DNA from: Rhizobium rhizoryzae
GTDB lineage: Bacteria; Pseudomonadota; Alphaproteobacteria; Rhizobiales; Rhizobiaceae
Direction: 5' to 3'
DNA length: 64,000 nt
Assembly: GCF_011046895.1 (NCBI RefSeq)
Contig: NZ_CP049249.1
Coordinates: 124,001 to 188,000 of the forward strand
The position numbers and the translations under genes are program-made. Shown here piece by piece: positions 8,178-16,432 of the stretch (the stretch's first letter is position 1; each line of letters opens with the position of its first letter). The notes under the pieces are model-generated. The model did not search any database. It was not told where the DNA came from and worked only from the letters and a program-made list of their open reading frames with translations.

Positions 8178-9755
8178 TCAGGCGAGCCGCGTGGCAAGGT
8201 CCCGTATCTGTTGGCGAAGGCCGTCAAGGTCGGCGGCGGCTGCAAAGACGTAATGATCGGGTCGGACAATCGCGCCGACAGCGCCGTGGCGATCAAACCA
8301 GTTGGCAAGTACGCCGTCCTTTTCGCACAGCATTGTACCGTCTGCCGATGCATCGACGACCGGAGCGATTGCGACGACGTCGAGGCCATCGAGTTCTTTG
8401 GCCAGAGATTCTCCCTCAGTCTGCGCGACGCGCCGACCATCAAGGACAAGACGCCAGGTTGGACCCGTGATCTGGTCGAGCAGCCTGATTTCGCCATCGC
8501 TGATGATCGCCGGTTGCGGGAAGAGCAGGCCGCGTGCCGGCGTGCCTTCTTTCGCGATCAGTCCTTCTTCGATCGGGGGAACGATCTCCTGGCGCGTGAT
8601 GACAAGCGGCTGGCCGCCGCCTTCTGCGAGGATGCGGGCATCGCGCGCTTCCGCGGCCTGAGGATCCCGTTCGCAGATGGCTTGTCCAATCGTCTTGATC
8701 CGGCCGGTCAGCGTCTGCACATGGCGCTTGCGCTCCTGTGTGTAGGTGGCAAACAGGGTTTCGCCCGATTGACCCTTCAGAACACGATCCAGACGCCAGA
8801 TAAGATTGGAGACATCACGCAAACCCTGGCACATGCCCTGGCCGATGAAGGGCGGCTGCTGATGCGCGGCATCGCCGGCAATCATGATGCGCCCCTTCTT
8901 CCAGTCGTCTGCCACCAACGCATGGAAGCGATAGGCGGCGGCGCGCCAAAGTTCACCATCAGCTTCGTCAAGCCATGGAGACAGCAGGCGCCAGACATTA
9001 TCCGGCTGCGTCATCTGCTGGGGGTCTTCCCCTGGAAGCAGCATGATTTCCCACCGACGGTGGTTCTGCGGCCCTATGATGAAGCTGGCAGGCCGGGCAG
9101 GATCGCAAAACTGCGCCGATGTCTGGGGTAGCTTGGCCAGTCCCGCCTCATTGGCGAGCACATCGATCACGAGCCATGGCTCATCGAACACCAGATCTTC
9201 CAGTTTTATGCCAGCGAGATCGCGTACGCGGCTGGAGGCCCCGTCGCATCCGATTACATAACGTGCGGTAACCGTGTGCACCTTGCCAGAGGCGTCCTTC
9301 AGCTTTGCCACGACCTCGTTTTCGCAATTGTCGAGGTCGATCATCTCGACGCCCAGCGAAACGGTGACGCAATCGAAACCAGCGGCATGCTTGCGCAGAA
9401 CCGCCTCGACGGGTGGCTGCGTGAAAACCATGCTTGGTGTATAGCCGAGCGGGTAGGGCTCCGGCACCATGTCGATCCGACGGATGAGCTGGCCTTTGGC
9501 GCCGAAATGCTGGGACGCTGTGAACGGTTCGATGTAGGGCATCACCTCTTCAGCAATGCCCATATTGTCAAAGTGGCGCAGGATCTCGTGGTCAATGGCA
9601 ATGGCGCGCGGCTTGTCGTAGATGTCTGTCAGTCGGTCGACGACAAGCGTGGAGTGACCGCGCGCACCCAACATGCCGGCAGCGACGGCACCTGCGGGAC
9701 CAAATCCGACAATCAGGACGTCGTAATGATCTGAAAATGAAATCTCGTTCGTCAC
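8178..9755 (-). CDS. FAD-dependent aromatic monooxygenase, MhpA-like
   Basis: Class A flavoprotein hydroxylase of 525 residues; it would use NAD(P)H and O2 to ortho-hydroxylate a phenolic substrate. The FAD motif GFGPAG is at 17-22, the DG motif (VIGCDGASSRVR) near 170 and the GD motif (MIAGDAAHQQPP) near 290. The C-terminal domain is thioredoxin-like, as in MhpA and phenol hydroxylase. I chose GTG 9755, which has AGAGG seven bases upstream and leaves the FAD motif at the usual distance; an in-frame ATG at 9854 would add 33 residues without similarity to the family. Its product should go to the VOC dioxygenase next door. Confidence 0.9.
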   Translation of the reverse strand: MTNEISFSDHYDVLIVGFGPAGAVAAGMLGARGHSTLVVDRLTDIYDKPRAIAIDHEILRHFDNMGIAEEVMPYIEPFTASQHFGAKGQLIRRIDMVPEPYPLGYTPSMVFTQPPVEAVLRKHAAGFDCVTVSLGVEMIDLDNCENEVVAKLKDASGKVHTVTARYVIGCDGASSRVRDLAGIKLEDLVFDEPWLVIDVLANEAGLAKLPQTSAQFCDPARPASFIIGPQNHRRWEIMLLPGEDPQQMTQPDNVWRLLSPWLDEADGELWRAAAYRFHALVADDWKKGRIMIAGDAAHQQPPFIGQGMCQGLRDVSNLIWRLDRVLKGQSGETLFATYTQERKRHVQTLTGRIKTIGQAICERDPQAAEARDARILAEGGGQPLVITRQEIVPPIEEGLIAKEGTPARGLLFPQPAIISDGEIRLLDQITGPTWRLVLDGRRVAQTEGESLAKELDGLDVVAIAPVVDASADGTMLCEKDGVLANWFDRHGAVGAIVRPDHYVFAAAADLDGLRQQIRDLATRLA

Positions 9756-9789
9756 GGATGAGCCTCTGATAAGCTGAAGACGGGCGGCG

Positions 9790-10689
9790 TTATGCGCCGG
9801 AAAAACCGATGGAAACCTGGGCCTTCTTGCAGGCATCGCTTTTGGGTGGCGCAATGCCCCAATGGTCTGTGCGGCCAGGAGGCCAGACCCACTCGTCAGG
9901 CCCTTTCACCCGATAGGTTTCGTCGACCTGCAGGACCTCTGCCGTGTATTCGATGACGACGCCAAGGGGATCGACGAAATAGGCAAAGACATTGTCGCCG
10001 GGGCCATGCCGCCCCACGCCCCAGCCGATCGGCACACCCTTGTCGACGACGAGGCCGGAGCCACGCATAACCGATTCCAGATCGGGCATCAGGAAGGCGA
10101 TGTGGTTGAGACCGTTCACGGGGGCTTCTGCCAGCACCACCGCGTGGTGGTCGCTGTTGCAGCACAGGAAGGCCATCATCTTGGATCGGTCGGTCAGCCG
10201 AAAGCCGAGAACATCGCGGTAGAACGCAGACAGGGCTTCGATGTCCGATGTATTGATGTTCACATGCGCCAGCCGCTCCACGCGGTTCGCCACCGTATTC
10301 GCGGGCTTGCGATGATCGTCGTGAACGAATTCGAGCACTGAACCTTGCGGTTCCCGGATGACGAAACGCTGCCCACCAGACGGTGCATCGGCCGTTCCGG
10401 GTTCGCGCAGGACTGTGCAGCCAAACGCCACTGCCTTCGCAAAAAGGTCCGCAAGATCTTCGGCGGAGCGGACGCGGAAGGTGATCTTGCGCAGTTCCGA
10501 TTGCTTGCTCTGTTTGAGCTCGAGGACGTGGAAATCGTCACCTGTGGCAGCAAGAAACACCTTGTCGCCCACTTCGGCCACAGTCTGCAGCCCCCAGACC
10601 CGCGTGTAGAAATCGACGGAGGTGGCAAGATCGGGCGTCCCGAGCTCGACGCTTCGAAGCCCGATCACAGGGAAATTGTTCATCGTCAT
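9790..10689 (-). CDS. VOC-family extradiol ring-cleavage dioxygenase
   Basis: A 299-residue, two-domain vicinal-oxygen-chelate protein of the catechol 2,3-dioxygenase type. The C-terminal domain keeps the 2-His-1-Glu iron triad: H142 (LAHVNI), H196 (LNHIAF) and E247 (VIEYTAE). ATG 10689 overlaps the amidohydrolase stop (ATGA) and has GAGGAG five bases upstream. Expected role: meta-cleavage of the catechol-like product of the adjacent monooxygenase. The natural catechol is unknown. Confidence 0.9.
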   Translation of the reverse strand: MTMNNFPVIGLRSVELGTPDLATSVDFYTRVWGLQTVAEVGDKVFLAATGDDFHVLELKQSKQSELRKITFRVRSAEDLADLFAKAVAFGCTVLREPGTADAPSGGQRFVIREPQGSVLEFVHDDHRKPANTVANRVERLAHVNINTSDIEALSAFYRDVLGFRLTDRSKMMAFLCCNSDHHAVVLAEAPVNGLNHIAFLMPDLESVMRGSGLVVDKGVPIGWGVGRHGPGDNVFAYFVDPLGVVIEYTAEVLQVDETYRVKGPDEWVWPPGRTDHWGIAPPKSDACKKAQVSIGFSGA

Positions 10690-11735
10690 AAAGTCTCCTC
10701 GTCCATCCCGAGAAAGGCGAGCGCATTGCGGAACGTCAGGCGTTCGCTCAGGGTCGGATCGGCAGAAATCTGCTCGATGCGCCTGACTGGTTCTTTCTCG
10801 CGGAAATTGAATGGGTAATCGGTGCCGATCATCACCCGGTCTTCGCCAAAGACGGATACGATGTGCGAGAGCATATCCGCGTCGAATACAAGGGAATCGA
10901 CATAGAGCTTGCGCGCCTGCTCGACGGGCGGTTCCGACAGGCTGTCTTTCAGTGCCGGAAATGTCTGGTACCCCTGCTGCAAACGGGGAAGCAGGGATGC
11001 AAGTGTCCCGCCGCCATGGCTGAAGGCGATGCGCAGGCTCGGAAACTTCTGCAGCAAACCTCCGGTGATGACGGAAGCCGCAGCAAGTCCCACATCCGTC
11101 GGGTAAGCGAGAACCTGCTGCAGGGGAGCGGGGCCAACCAGACGATCCATCCCGGCGGGCCTTACGGCGTGTACGAATACCGCGGCTCCAAGACGCTCTG
11201 CCTCCGCAAAGAACGGATGAAAGCGGGGATCTCCGATCGGTACGCCATTTATGTTGCTGCCAATTTCGACGCCACGGAAGCCGAGCTCGGAAACCACGCG
11301 ATGCAGTTCAGCAATGGCAAGATCGATATCCTGCAGCGGTAGTCCGCCCAACCCGACGAACCGGCCCGCCCCCTCACTGACCATACCTGCAATCACATCA
11401 TTGACATGCCGGATGAGGATCGCTGCCGCTGCCGCGTCAATCCAGTAGCCGAACAGTTCCGGCATGGGAGAGAGCGCCTGTACCGCGATGCCTGCGCGAT
11501 CCATTTCTTCGATCCGACGCTCTGCAAGCCAGCAGGCATCACTCACGGTTCGATAGGGCTTGTCATTAATGACGACTGTCGCGTGGCAGTTCTCAACGGG
11601 TGTCATGGACGGCCAGCCGGGAAGCGTTTCGTCTCCAGGCGCTCCCGGAAAGCTGGACGGTACGACATGGCAGTGAACGTCAATGCCGCGGCAGGTGCAC
11701 CCGCTTCTGAAGCGACTTGCTTGTATCTGGCTCAT
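10686..11735 (-). CDS. Amidohydrolase-family protein (ACMSD / gamma-resorcylate decarboxylase-like)
   Basis: PF04909-type TIM-barrel metalloenzyme of 349 residues. Metal ligands are visible: HxH (DVHCHVVP, near residue 21), a mid-protein His (FVHAVRPAGMD), SHGGG and a late Asp (IGTDYPF). The family includes non-oxidative decarboxylases of aromatic acids or of ring-fission semialdehydes, and some hydrolases. ATG 11735 has a GGAGCAGGGA leader and is preferred over an upstream ATG at 11771. It is the first gene of the operon, divergent from the GntR gene. Decarboxylation before hydroxylation and cleavage is a sensible order, but it is inferred. Confidence 0.87.
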   Translation of the reverse strand: MSQIQASRFRSGCTCRGIDVHCHVVPSSFPGAPGDETLPGWPSMTPVENCHATVVINDKPYRTVSDACWLAERRIEEMDRAGIAVQALSPMPELFGYWIDAAAAAILIRHVNDVIAGMVSEGAGRFVGLGGLPLQDIDLAIAELHRVVSELGFRGVEIGSNINGVPIGDPRFHPFFAEAERLGAAVFVHAVRPAGMDRLVGPAPLQQVLAYPTDVGLAAASVITGGLLQKFPSLRIAFSHGGGTLASLLPRLQQGYQTFPALKDSLSEPPVEQARKLYVDSLVFDADMLSHIVSVFGEDRVMIGTDYPFNFREKEPVRRIEQISADPTLSERLTFRNALAFLGMDEETL

Positions 11736-11762
11736 TCCCTGCTCCTCCGCTGCCAGTGTGGT

Positions 11763-11830
11763 AATATACAAAATTTAGTCCGTAAAGCAAAAATTTATAT
11801 ATTTTACTTTGATCGCTCGATTGTATATAA
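11763..11830. promoter_or_regulatory. Two VanR-like GntR half-matching operators in the divergent promoter region
   Basis: The 121-bp AT-rich gap between amidohydrolase and GntR starts carries AATATACAAA (11763-11772) and ATTGTATATAA (11820-11830). Both resemble the TTGTATACAA palindrome known for FadR-subfamily GntR regulators such as VanR. They face each other as an inverted pair (TATACAA...TTGTATA), suggesting control of both directions by the adjacent regulator. Confidence 0.5.
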
Positions 11831-11856
11831 AATCACACAAATTGCGGTGGGGTGGC

Positions 11857-12582
11857 ATGAATATCGAAATGCAGTCGAAAGCGGGCGAGAGCCCCGCAAC
11901 GCTGACCAGCAGCATCTACGAGCGCTTGAAGGCTGATATCCTATCCGCAACGCTGGAGCCCGGCCGCAAGCTTCAGTTGCGGTTTCTCATGGAAACCTAT
12001 GATGCGGGCCAGACGCCCCTGCGGGAGGCGCTCAACCGTTTGACGACAGAGGATCTGGTCATAGGCAAAGAGCAGCGAGGCTTCTTCGTAAAGCCCATCA
12101 GCCTTGAAGAGCTTGGAGAACTCACAAAAACACGCTGCTGGGTCGAGGGCCTTGCTTTGCGCGAATCCATTGCGAACGCGACTGCGGCCTGGGAAGAGGC
12201 ACTTTTGGTCGCTCATCACCGGCTGGAGCGCGCGCCGCGTTCGCTCAATTCAGAACGTTTCGAGAGCAACCCTGAATGGGAGCGGCTTCACAGGGCCTTC
12301 CACGACCGATTGATCGACGGCTGCGGTTCACGCCCGCTGATCGGTTTCTGCGAGCAGCTTGCGGATCGGTTGAACCGCTACCGTGCATTGTCCATTCGAA
12401 AGGCGTATCGGGTGCGCAAGGTCAGTCAGGAGCACAGCGAGATCCTGCAGGTCGTGCTGGACAAGAACAGCGATGAGGCCGTGCGGCTTCTGCAGCGGCA
12501 CTATGAGCAGACGGCAGACATTATTCGCGCAGATCTCGAAACGGGCGAAGCTGGCAGCATGATGCCACCAGCTTCGCCTTGA
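11857..12582 (+). CDS. GntR family transcriptional regulator, FadR subfamily (FCD domain)
   Basis: A 241-residue regulator with an N-terminal winged helix (about residues 15-80; SIYERLKADILSATLEPG and LREALNRL are typical) and an all-helical FCD ligand domain. The FCD metal/ligand pattern is suggested by the ELTKTRCWVEGLALR and RLHRAFHDRLI stretches. ATG 11857 is chosen for its purine-rich leader; upstream in-frame codons at 11809 lie in promoter-like sequence. Divergent from the amidohydrolase operon, it most likely represses it until a pathway acid binds. Confidence 0.9.
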   Translation: MNIEMQSKAGESPATLTSSIYERLKADILSATLEPGRKLQLRFLMETYDAGQTPLREALNRLTTEDLVIGKEQRGFFVKPISLEELGELTKTRCWVEGLALRESIANATAAWEEALLVAHHRLERAPRSLNSERFESNPEWERLHRAFHDRLIDGCGSRPLIGFCEQLADRLNRYRALSIRKAYRVRKVSQEHSEILQVVLDKNSDEAVRLLQRHYEQTADIIRADLETGEAGSMMPPASP

Positions 12583-12595
12583 TGAGGATTTCGAT

Positions 12596-13540
12596 CTATT
12601 TCGTCCGGTTCTGACGGATGAATTCTAGGATGTCCGGGCCGAGGCTTTCGTCCGCAGTTCCGAAGTGTTCGATGATCGAGATATGATTGTGGCCAAGTGC
12701 TGTCTTGTAGACGGGCAGACGGCTGTCGCGATTGAACAGCGCATCCACCAGTTTCTTGTTCTGGCGCTGGATGGACGGCATGTCGTTCTCGGCAACTGCG
12801 AGGAACACGGGCAGCTTGCGATCAGCAATACGCCGTATGATCGACATTTGCGGATACTGGCTTGCGTCCTCACCGTAATAGACCTTGTCCTGTGCCGCGA
12901 GATCCTCTGCATCGGCGGTCGGAATCGAGATCAGGATGAGGCCTCGCACACCGTCGTCCTGGCTTGAGGCGGAGGTGACGAAGCCGAACGTCGCGGCATG
13001 GGTTGCACCCGCCGAATTCCCGGAAACGAAAATCGACCTGGTATCGCCCGGATGGGCTGACGAATTGGTTCGCAGCCAGGCAACGGCCTTGCCGACATCT
13101 TCCCCACCTGCCGGAAAACGCGCCTGGGGCGCGAAGCCGTAGTTGATCAGTGCTGTCACAATCCCGTGCTGGGCAAAGTAATAGCCGAAGTGCGACACGT
13201 CCTTTTTATCGCCACGCACAAAGCCGCCGCCATGGGCGAAGACAAGGACAGGCGGCTTTGCTCCTTCAGGAAGGGTGGACGGGATGTAGAGGTCGAGCTT
13301 CTGGCGCTCACCGTTACCATAGGCGAGATCCTTCTCGACCTTCACTCCTTCCTTCGACGCTGCCTCGTGCAGGGGTCGATATAGTGTTGTGACGCCCTTC
13401 ACGACGTCTGGCCCGAGTTTGTCGCCGAAGGCACGCACACCTTCGCCGATCTCCGGCGGATTGGCAGACATTTGCGCCTGCGCGGGCAAGGCTTGCACCA
13501 GACATGCCGCAAGCGCAGCCAGAAAACGGATCGACTGCAT
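12596..13540 (-). CDS. Secreted alpha/beta hydrolase (HSL-type esterase)
   Basis: A 314-residue esterase with a clear Sec signal peptide (about residues 1-22, ending QALPAQAQ). It carries the HGGG oxyanion motif (FAHGGGFVRG), the nucleophile elbow GNSAGA, an Asp in AVAENDMPS and a His in LGHNHISII. ATG 13540 follows GGGAGG. It is the most downstream gene of the leftward ABC transporter set and converges on the GntR gene with a 13-bp gap. It probably cleaves an ester in the periplasm to release a transported acid; this is inferred from export plus context. Confidence 0.82.
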   Translation of the reverse strand: MQSIRFLAALAACLVQALPAQAQMSANPPEIGEGVRAFGDKLGPDVVKGVTTLYRPLHEAASKEGVKVEKDLAYGNGERQKLDLYIPSTLPEGAKPPVLVFAHGGGFVRGDKKDVSHFGYYFAQHGIVTALINYGFAPQARFPAGGEDVGKAVAWLRTNSSAHPGDTRSIFVSGNSAGATHAATFGFVTSASSQDDGVRGLILISIPTADAEDLAAQDKVYYGEDASQYPQMSIIRRIADRKLPVFLAVAENDMPSIQRQNKKLVDALFNRDSRLPVYKTALGHNHISIIEHFGTADESLGPDILEFIRQNRTK

Positions 13541-13607
13541 GACTTCCTCCCTCTCTCCTCTTTCGACCGGGTTTTTATCCCGGCCATCCTCCGCGGTGTT
13601 GACGGGT

Positions 13608-14045
13608 TTAGTCCGTCAAGCCCTTTGGCGCGGCGCGGAAACCGGCGCGCTCTATGCCGACAATCGCGCAAACCTCATCATTGTCGCCGATATCGCCTGA
13701 TATGCCGACGGCTCCGATCACTTCACCCGCCTGATCGACAACCAGGACACCGCCCGGAGAGGGCACCATGCGCCCACCGCTCACCGAGGCGAGGATGGTG
13801 ATGAAGGTGGGGTTCTTGGCGGCGCGTTCGGTCAACTCTCGGGTTCCGAACCCCATGCCCAGAGAGCCCCAGGCCTTGCCAAAGGCGATGTCGAAACGGA
13901 CGATACCGGCACCGTCTTCGCGTTTGTAGGCAATGAGATGCCCGCCTGCGTCGAGGACTGCGACGGCGAGCGGCGCAAGAGAGCGGGCGCGTGCTTCGGT
14001 CAGAGCTGCATCGATGATAGTCGTTGCGTCAGCGAGTTTGAACAT
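13608..14045 (-). CDS. HbpS/GlcG family heme-binding-like protein
   Basis: A 145-residue protein of the GlcG/HbpS family (PF03928), covering the whole domain: DAGGHLIAYKREDGA, FGKAWGSLGMGF and a C-terminal GAVGISG turn. Family members are found beside glycolate, diol and aromatic catabolism genes; HbpS itself is an extracellular heme-binding sensor, while most GlcG proteins have no proven role. No signal peptide is seen. It lies between the esterase and the ABC permease genes and may be an accessory protein of this pathway. Confidence 0.82.
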   Translation of the reverse strand: MFKLADATTIIDAALTEARARSLAPLAVAVLDAGGHLIAYKREDGAGIVRFDIAFGKAWGSLGMGFGTRELTERAAKNPTFITILASVSGGRMVPSPGGVLVVDQAGEVIGAVGISGDIGDNDEVCAIVGIERAGFRAAPKGLTD

Positions 14046-14072
14046 GGGACACTTTCAATAAGTTAGGTTGGA

Positions 14073-14840
14073 TTAGCGGGAAGAGGCCTGCCAGCGCAGC
14101 AACCGGCGTTCGGCCATCGATAGAAGGCGGCTGCCTATCAGGCCGATGGCGCCCAGAATGACGATACCGGCGAAAAGATCGGCCGAGCGGAAGCTTCGAC
14201 TGGCGAGCAGAATACTTTGGCCCAATCCTTCCCGGCTCGCCAGCATCTCTCCGACGACGGCGAGAATAAGGGAGATGGTGAGCCCGAGCCGAAGGCTGGC
14301 GAGAACCATGGGCATGGCGCTGGGCAGAGCGAGCTTCCAGATGACCTGAAGGCGGTTGAGCCCGAGGACTGCGCTTACCTCATAAAGACGAGGCTCCATA
14401 GCGGCAAAGCCATGGATCGTTGCGAGAAGCATCGGCCATAGAGCGCCAAAGGCGATCACCACGAGAACCATCTGGTCCGAGAAGCCAAGAAACGCGATGG
14501 CAATCGGGATCATGGCCGAGGCTGGCAACGGGCGCAGCAATTCGAGGGTCGGTGCGATATATGTTCGAGCGCGTCGCGATACGCCGATGAGCGCGCCTAG
14601 CAGAATGCCGACAAGAGAAGCGAGCAGCCAGCCCAGTAGCATGCGCTCTACTGTCTCAACCGTCTGTCCCAGAAGAGGGCCGCCAGCCAGCCCATTCATG
14701 AGCGCGGTGAATGTGCGCTCCGGTCCGGGCAGAAAGATCGGCGAAACGATCTTCGCGTCGGTGACAAGTTTCCAGATCAGGAGGAATGCTGCGAGGCCCG
14801 ACAAACCAAGTCCGAATTTTCTGAATGAGAATCCCGTCAT
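14073..14840 (-). CDS. ABC transporter permease, SsuC/TauC-type (first copy)
   Basis: A 255-residue inner-membrane permease with about six hydrophobic segments. The BPD_transp_1 coupling region is at the conserved place (EVSAVLGLNRLQVIWKLALP). ATG 14840 overlaps the stop of the next permease gene (ATGA) and has GGGAG upstream; a longer reading from 14912 would run into that gene. Family members import sulfonates, taurine, nitrate, pyrimidine precursors and aromatic acids. It is clearly paralogous to the permease at 59322-60086 (shared FLPGP, RPLPASA and FGALWP stretches). Confidence 0.9.
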   Translation of the reverse strand: MTGFSFRKFGLGLSGLAAFLLIWKLVTDAKIVSPIFLPGPERTFTALMNGLAGGPLLGQTVETVERMLLGWLLASLVGILLGALIGVSRRARTYIAPTLELLRPLPASAMIPIAIAFLGFSDQMVLVVIAFGALWPMLLATIHGFAAMEPRLYEVSAVLGLNRLQVIWKLALPSAMPMVLASLRLGLTISLILAVVGEMLASREGLGQSILLASRSFRSADLFAGIVILGAIGLIGSRLLSMAERRLLRWQASSR

Positions 14841-15607
14841 TGGCGTTCTCCCTTCGCATAGGCTGGAAAGAAGATGCGTTGTACTGCATTGAGACCCATG
14901 CTGATCACCCATCCAATCGTGCCGATCCAGACGAGGTAGGCAAACATCTCCGCCGGACGAAGGGCCTGCTGTGCCATCATGATTCCATAGCCGAGGCCGA
15001 ACGGATTGGCGGTGATCTCTACCGTGACCGCCACGACGAGCGCGTAGCCCGCCGCGAGTTTCAACGACATGAAGAGCTGCGGCAGGATCGCGGGAAGCAC
15101 GACCTTGCGCAGCCTTGCCGAAAAGCCGAGCTGGAGTACAGCCGACACCTCCATCAGTCTCGGCTCAACTTCTTTAACGGCAGCACGCGCAAGGACGACG
15201 GAAGGCCAGAGAAGTCCGAGCGAGATGATGACGACTTCCATGCTGGCGCCAAAGCCCAGAAGCATCATCACGACAGGAATGAGCGCAACGACCGGGACCG
15301 GACGCAGCAATTCGATGGTCAGGTCGAGCAGATCGTCTGCGAGACGAAAAAGGCCCAGCACGATGCCGATCAGCGATCCCAACCCGACCCCGATGATACA
15401 GCCGAAGAAAGCGGCTGTCAGAGTATCGAAGGTTGCGCGCAAGAGGGAACCATCCGCAATTACGCTGAACAGGGCGAGCACGATCGCGGCCGGACTGGCG
15501 AGACTATCGCTTTCCAGTCTTGTTGCCGTCGCAGTGATTTGCGCGACGGCGATCACGCCCAGTGGCAGAAGGGCTGCCCGCCAACTTTTCCCGAAAGCGG
15601 CAGTCAT
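14837..15607 (-). CDS. ABC transporter permease, SsuC/TauC-type (second copy of this operon)
   Basis: A 256-residue inner-membrane permease, six or so hydrophobic segments, with the coupling motif EVSAVLQLGFSARLRKVVLP. It forms the second membrane subunit next to 14073-14840. Start and stop both overlap neighbours by ATGA, so ATPase, this permease and the next are translationally coupled. It is paralogous to 60083-60835 (LRPVP, ANPFGLG/ANPIGLG and RPAEMFA/RPADMFA matches). Two distinct permeases indicate a heterodimeric channel rather than the homodimer usual for SsuC. Confidence 0.9.
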   Translation of the reverse strand: MTAAFGKSWRAALLPLGVIAVAQITATATRLESDSLASPAAIVLALFSVIADGSLLRATFDTLTAAFFGCIIGVGLGSLIGIVLGLFRLADDLLDLTIELLRPVPVVALIPVVMMLLGFGASMEVVIISLGLLWPSVVLARAAVKEVEPRLMEVSAVLQLGFSARLRKVVLPAILPQLFMSLKLAAGYALVVAVTVEITANPFGLGYGIMMAQQALRPAEMFAYLVWIGTIGWVISMGLNAVQRIFFPAYAKGERQ

Positions 15608-16431
15608 TGGTGGTCGTCCTTGATCAGGTCGTAGAGTTCACGCCGCAAACGCAGGAATTCCGGATCCTCGCGGGTCAGCAACTGATCGCGCGGGCGGGCA
15701 AGGCGCACATCGACAATGCGCCCTATACGCCCTGGGTTTGGCTGGAGGCATACGATCCGGTCACCGAGATAGATGGCTTCCTCCAGATCATGCGTGACGA
15801 AAACCATCGTTGCGCCGGTGGTTGCGACAAGCCCCAGAACCTCGTCCTGCAACGCTTGTCGCGTCATGGCATCCAGCGCACCGAATGGCTCGTCCATGAG
15901 AAGAACCTTCGGTTCCTGCGCAAGGCATCGGGCGATCTGCAGGCGCTGCTGCATGCCACCGGACATTTCAGAGGGATATTTGTCGGCGTGCCGTCCAAGA
16001 CCTATCTTCTGTAGAAGATCCTGAATGATGGCCGGCCGCTCCTTGGCAGGGCAGCCTCGCGCTTCGAGCGCAAGGGATACGTTGCCCGCTGCCGTCCGCC
16101 AAGGCAGAAGCGCTTTGCCGTAATCCTGAAAAACGATGGCGATGGAGCGATCCGGTCCGCCGAGGACCGCCCCATCGAGCTCCACACTGCCGGATGTCGG
16201 GCGAGCAAGGCCCGCCAGCATGCGAAGAAGTGTGGTTTTGCCGCACCCTGACGGGCCAATGACGGAAATCGTTTCGCCCGGAGCGATGTCCACGCTGATC
16301 CCGCCGATGATCTGCAAGGCACCATAGGAGAGCGTCACATCGCTAATCCTGATGCGTGGCTCAAGCGTGCTCATCTCGGAATCGGGCACGGTCTTCTTGG
16401 AAGCAGTGGACTGGCTTTGCATCGCAATCAT
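15604..16431 (-). CDS. ABC transporter ATP-binding protein, SsuB/TauB-type
   Basis: Cytoplasmic ATPase of 275 residues. Walker A (GPSGCGKTT), a Q-loop (VFQDYGKALLPWRTAAGN), signature SGGMQQRLQIAR, Walker B (VLLMDEPFGALD) and H-loop (VFVTHDLEEAI) are all present. The LLPWRT stretch is typical of the nitrate/taurine/sulfonate branch. ATG 16431 has AAAGGAG upstream, within the end of the ThDP-enzyme gene; a second ATG about 20 codons in is possible. Paralogous to 60832-61644. Confidence 0.93.
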   Translation of the reverse strand: MIAMQSQSTASKKTVPDSEMSTLEPRIRISDVTLSYGALQIIGGISVDIAPGETISVIGPSGCGKTTLLRMLAGLARPTSGSVELDGAVLGGPDRSIAIVFQDYGKALLPWRTAAGNVSLALEARGCPAKERPAIIQDLLQKIGLGRHADKYPSEMSGGMQQRLQIARCLAQEPKVLLMDEPFGALDAMTRQALQDEVLGLVATTGATMVFVTHDLEEAIYLGDRIVCLQPNPGRIGRIVDVRLARPRDQLLTREDPEFLRLRRELYDLIKDDHQ

Positions 16432-16432
16432 G

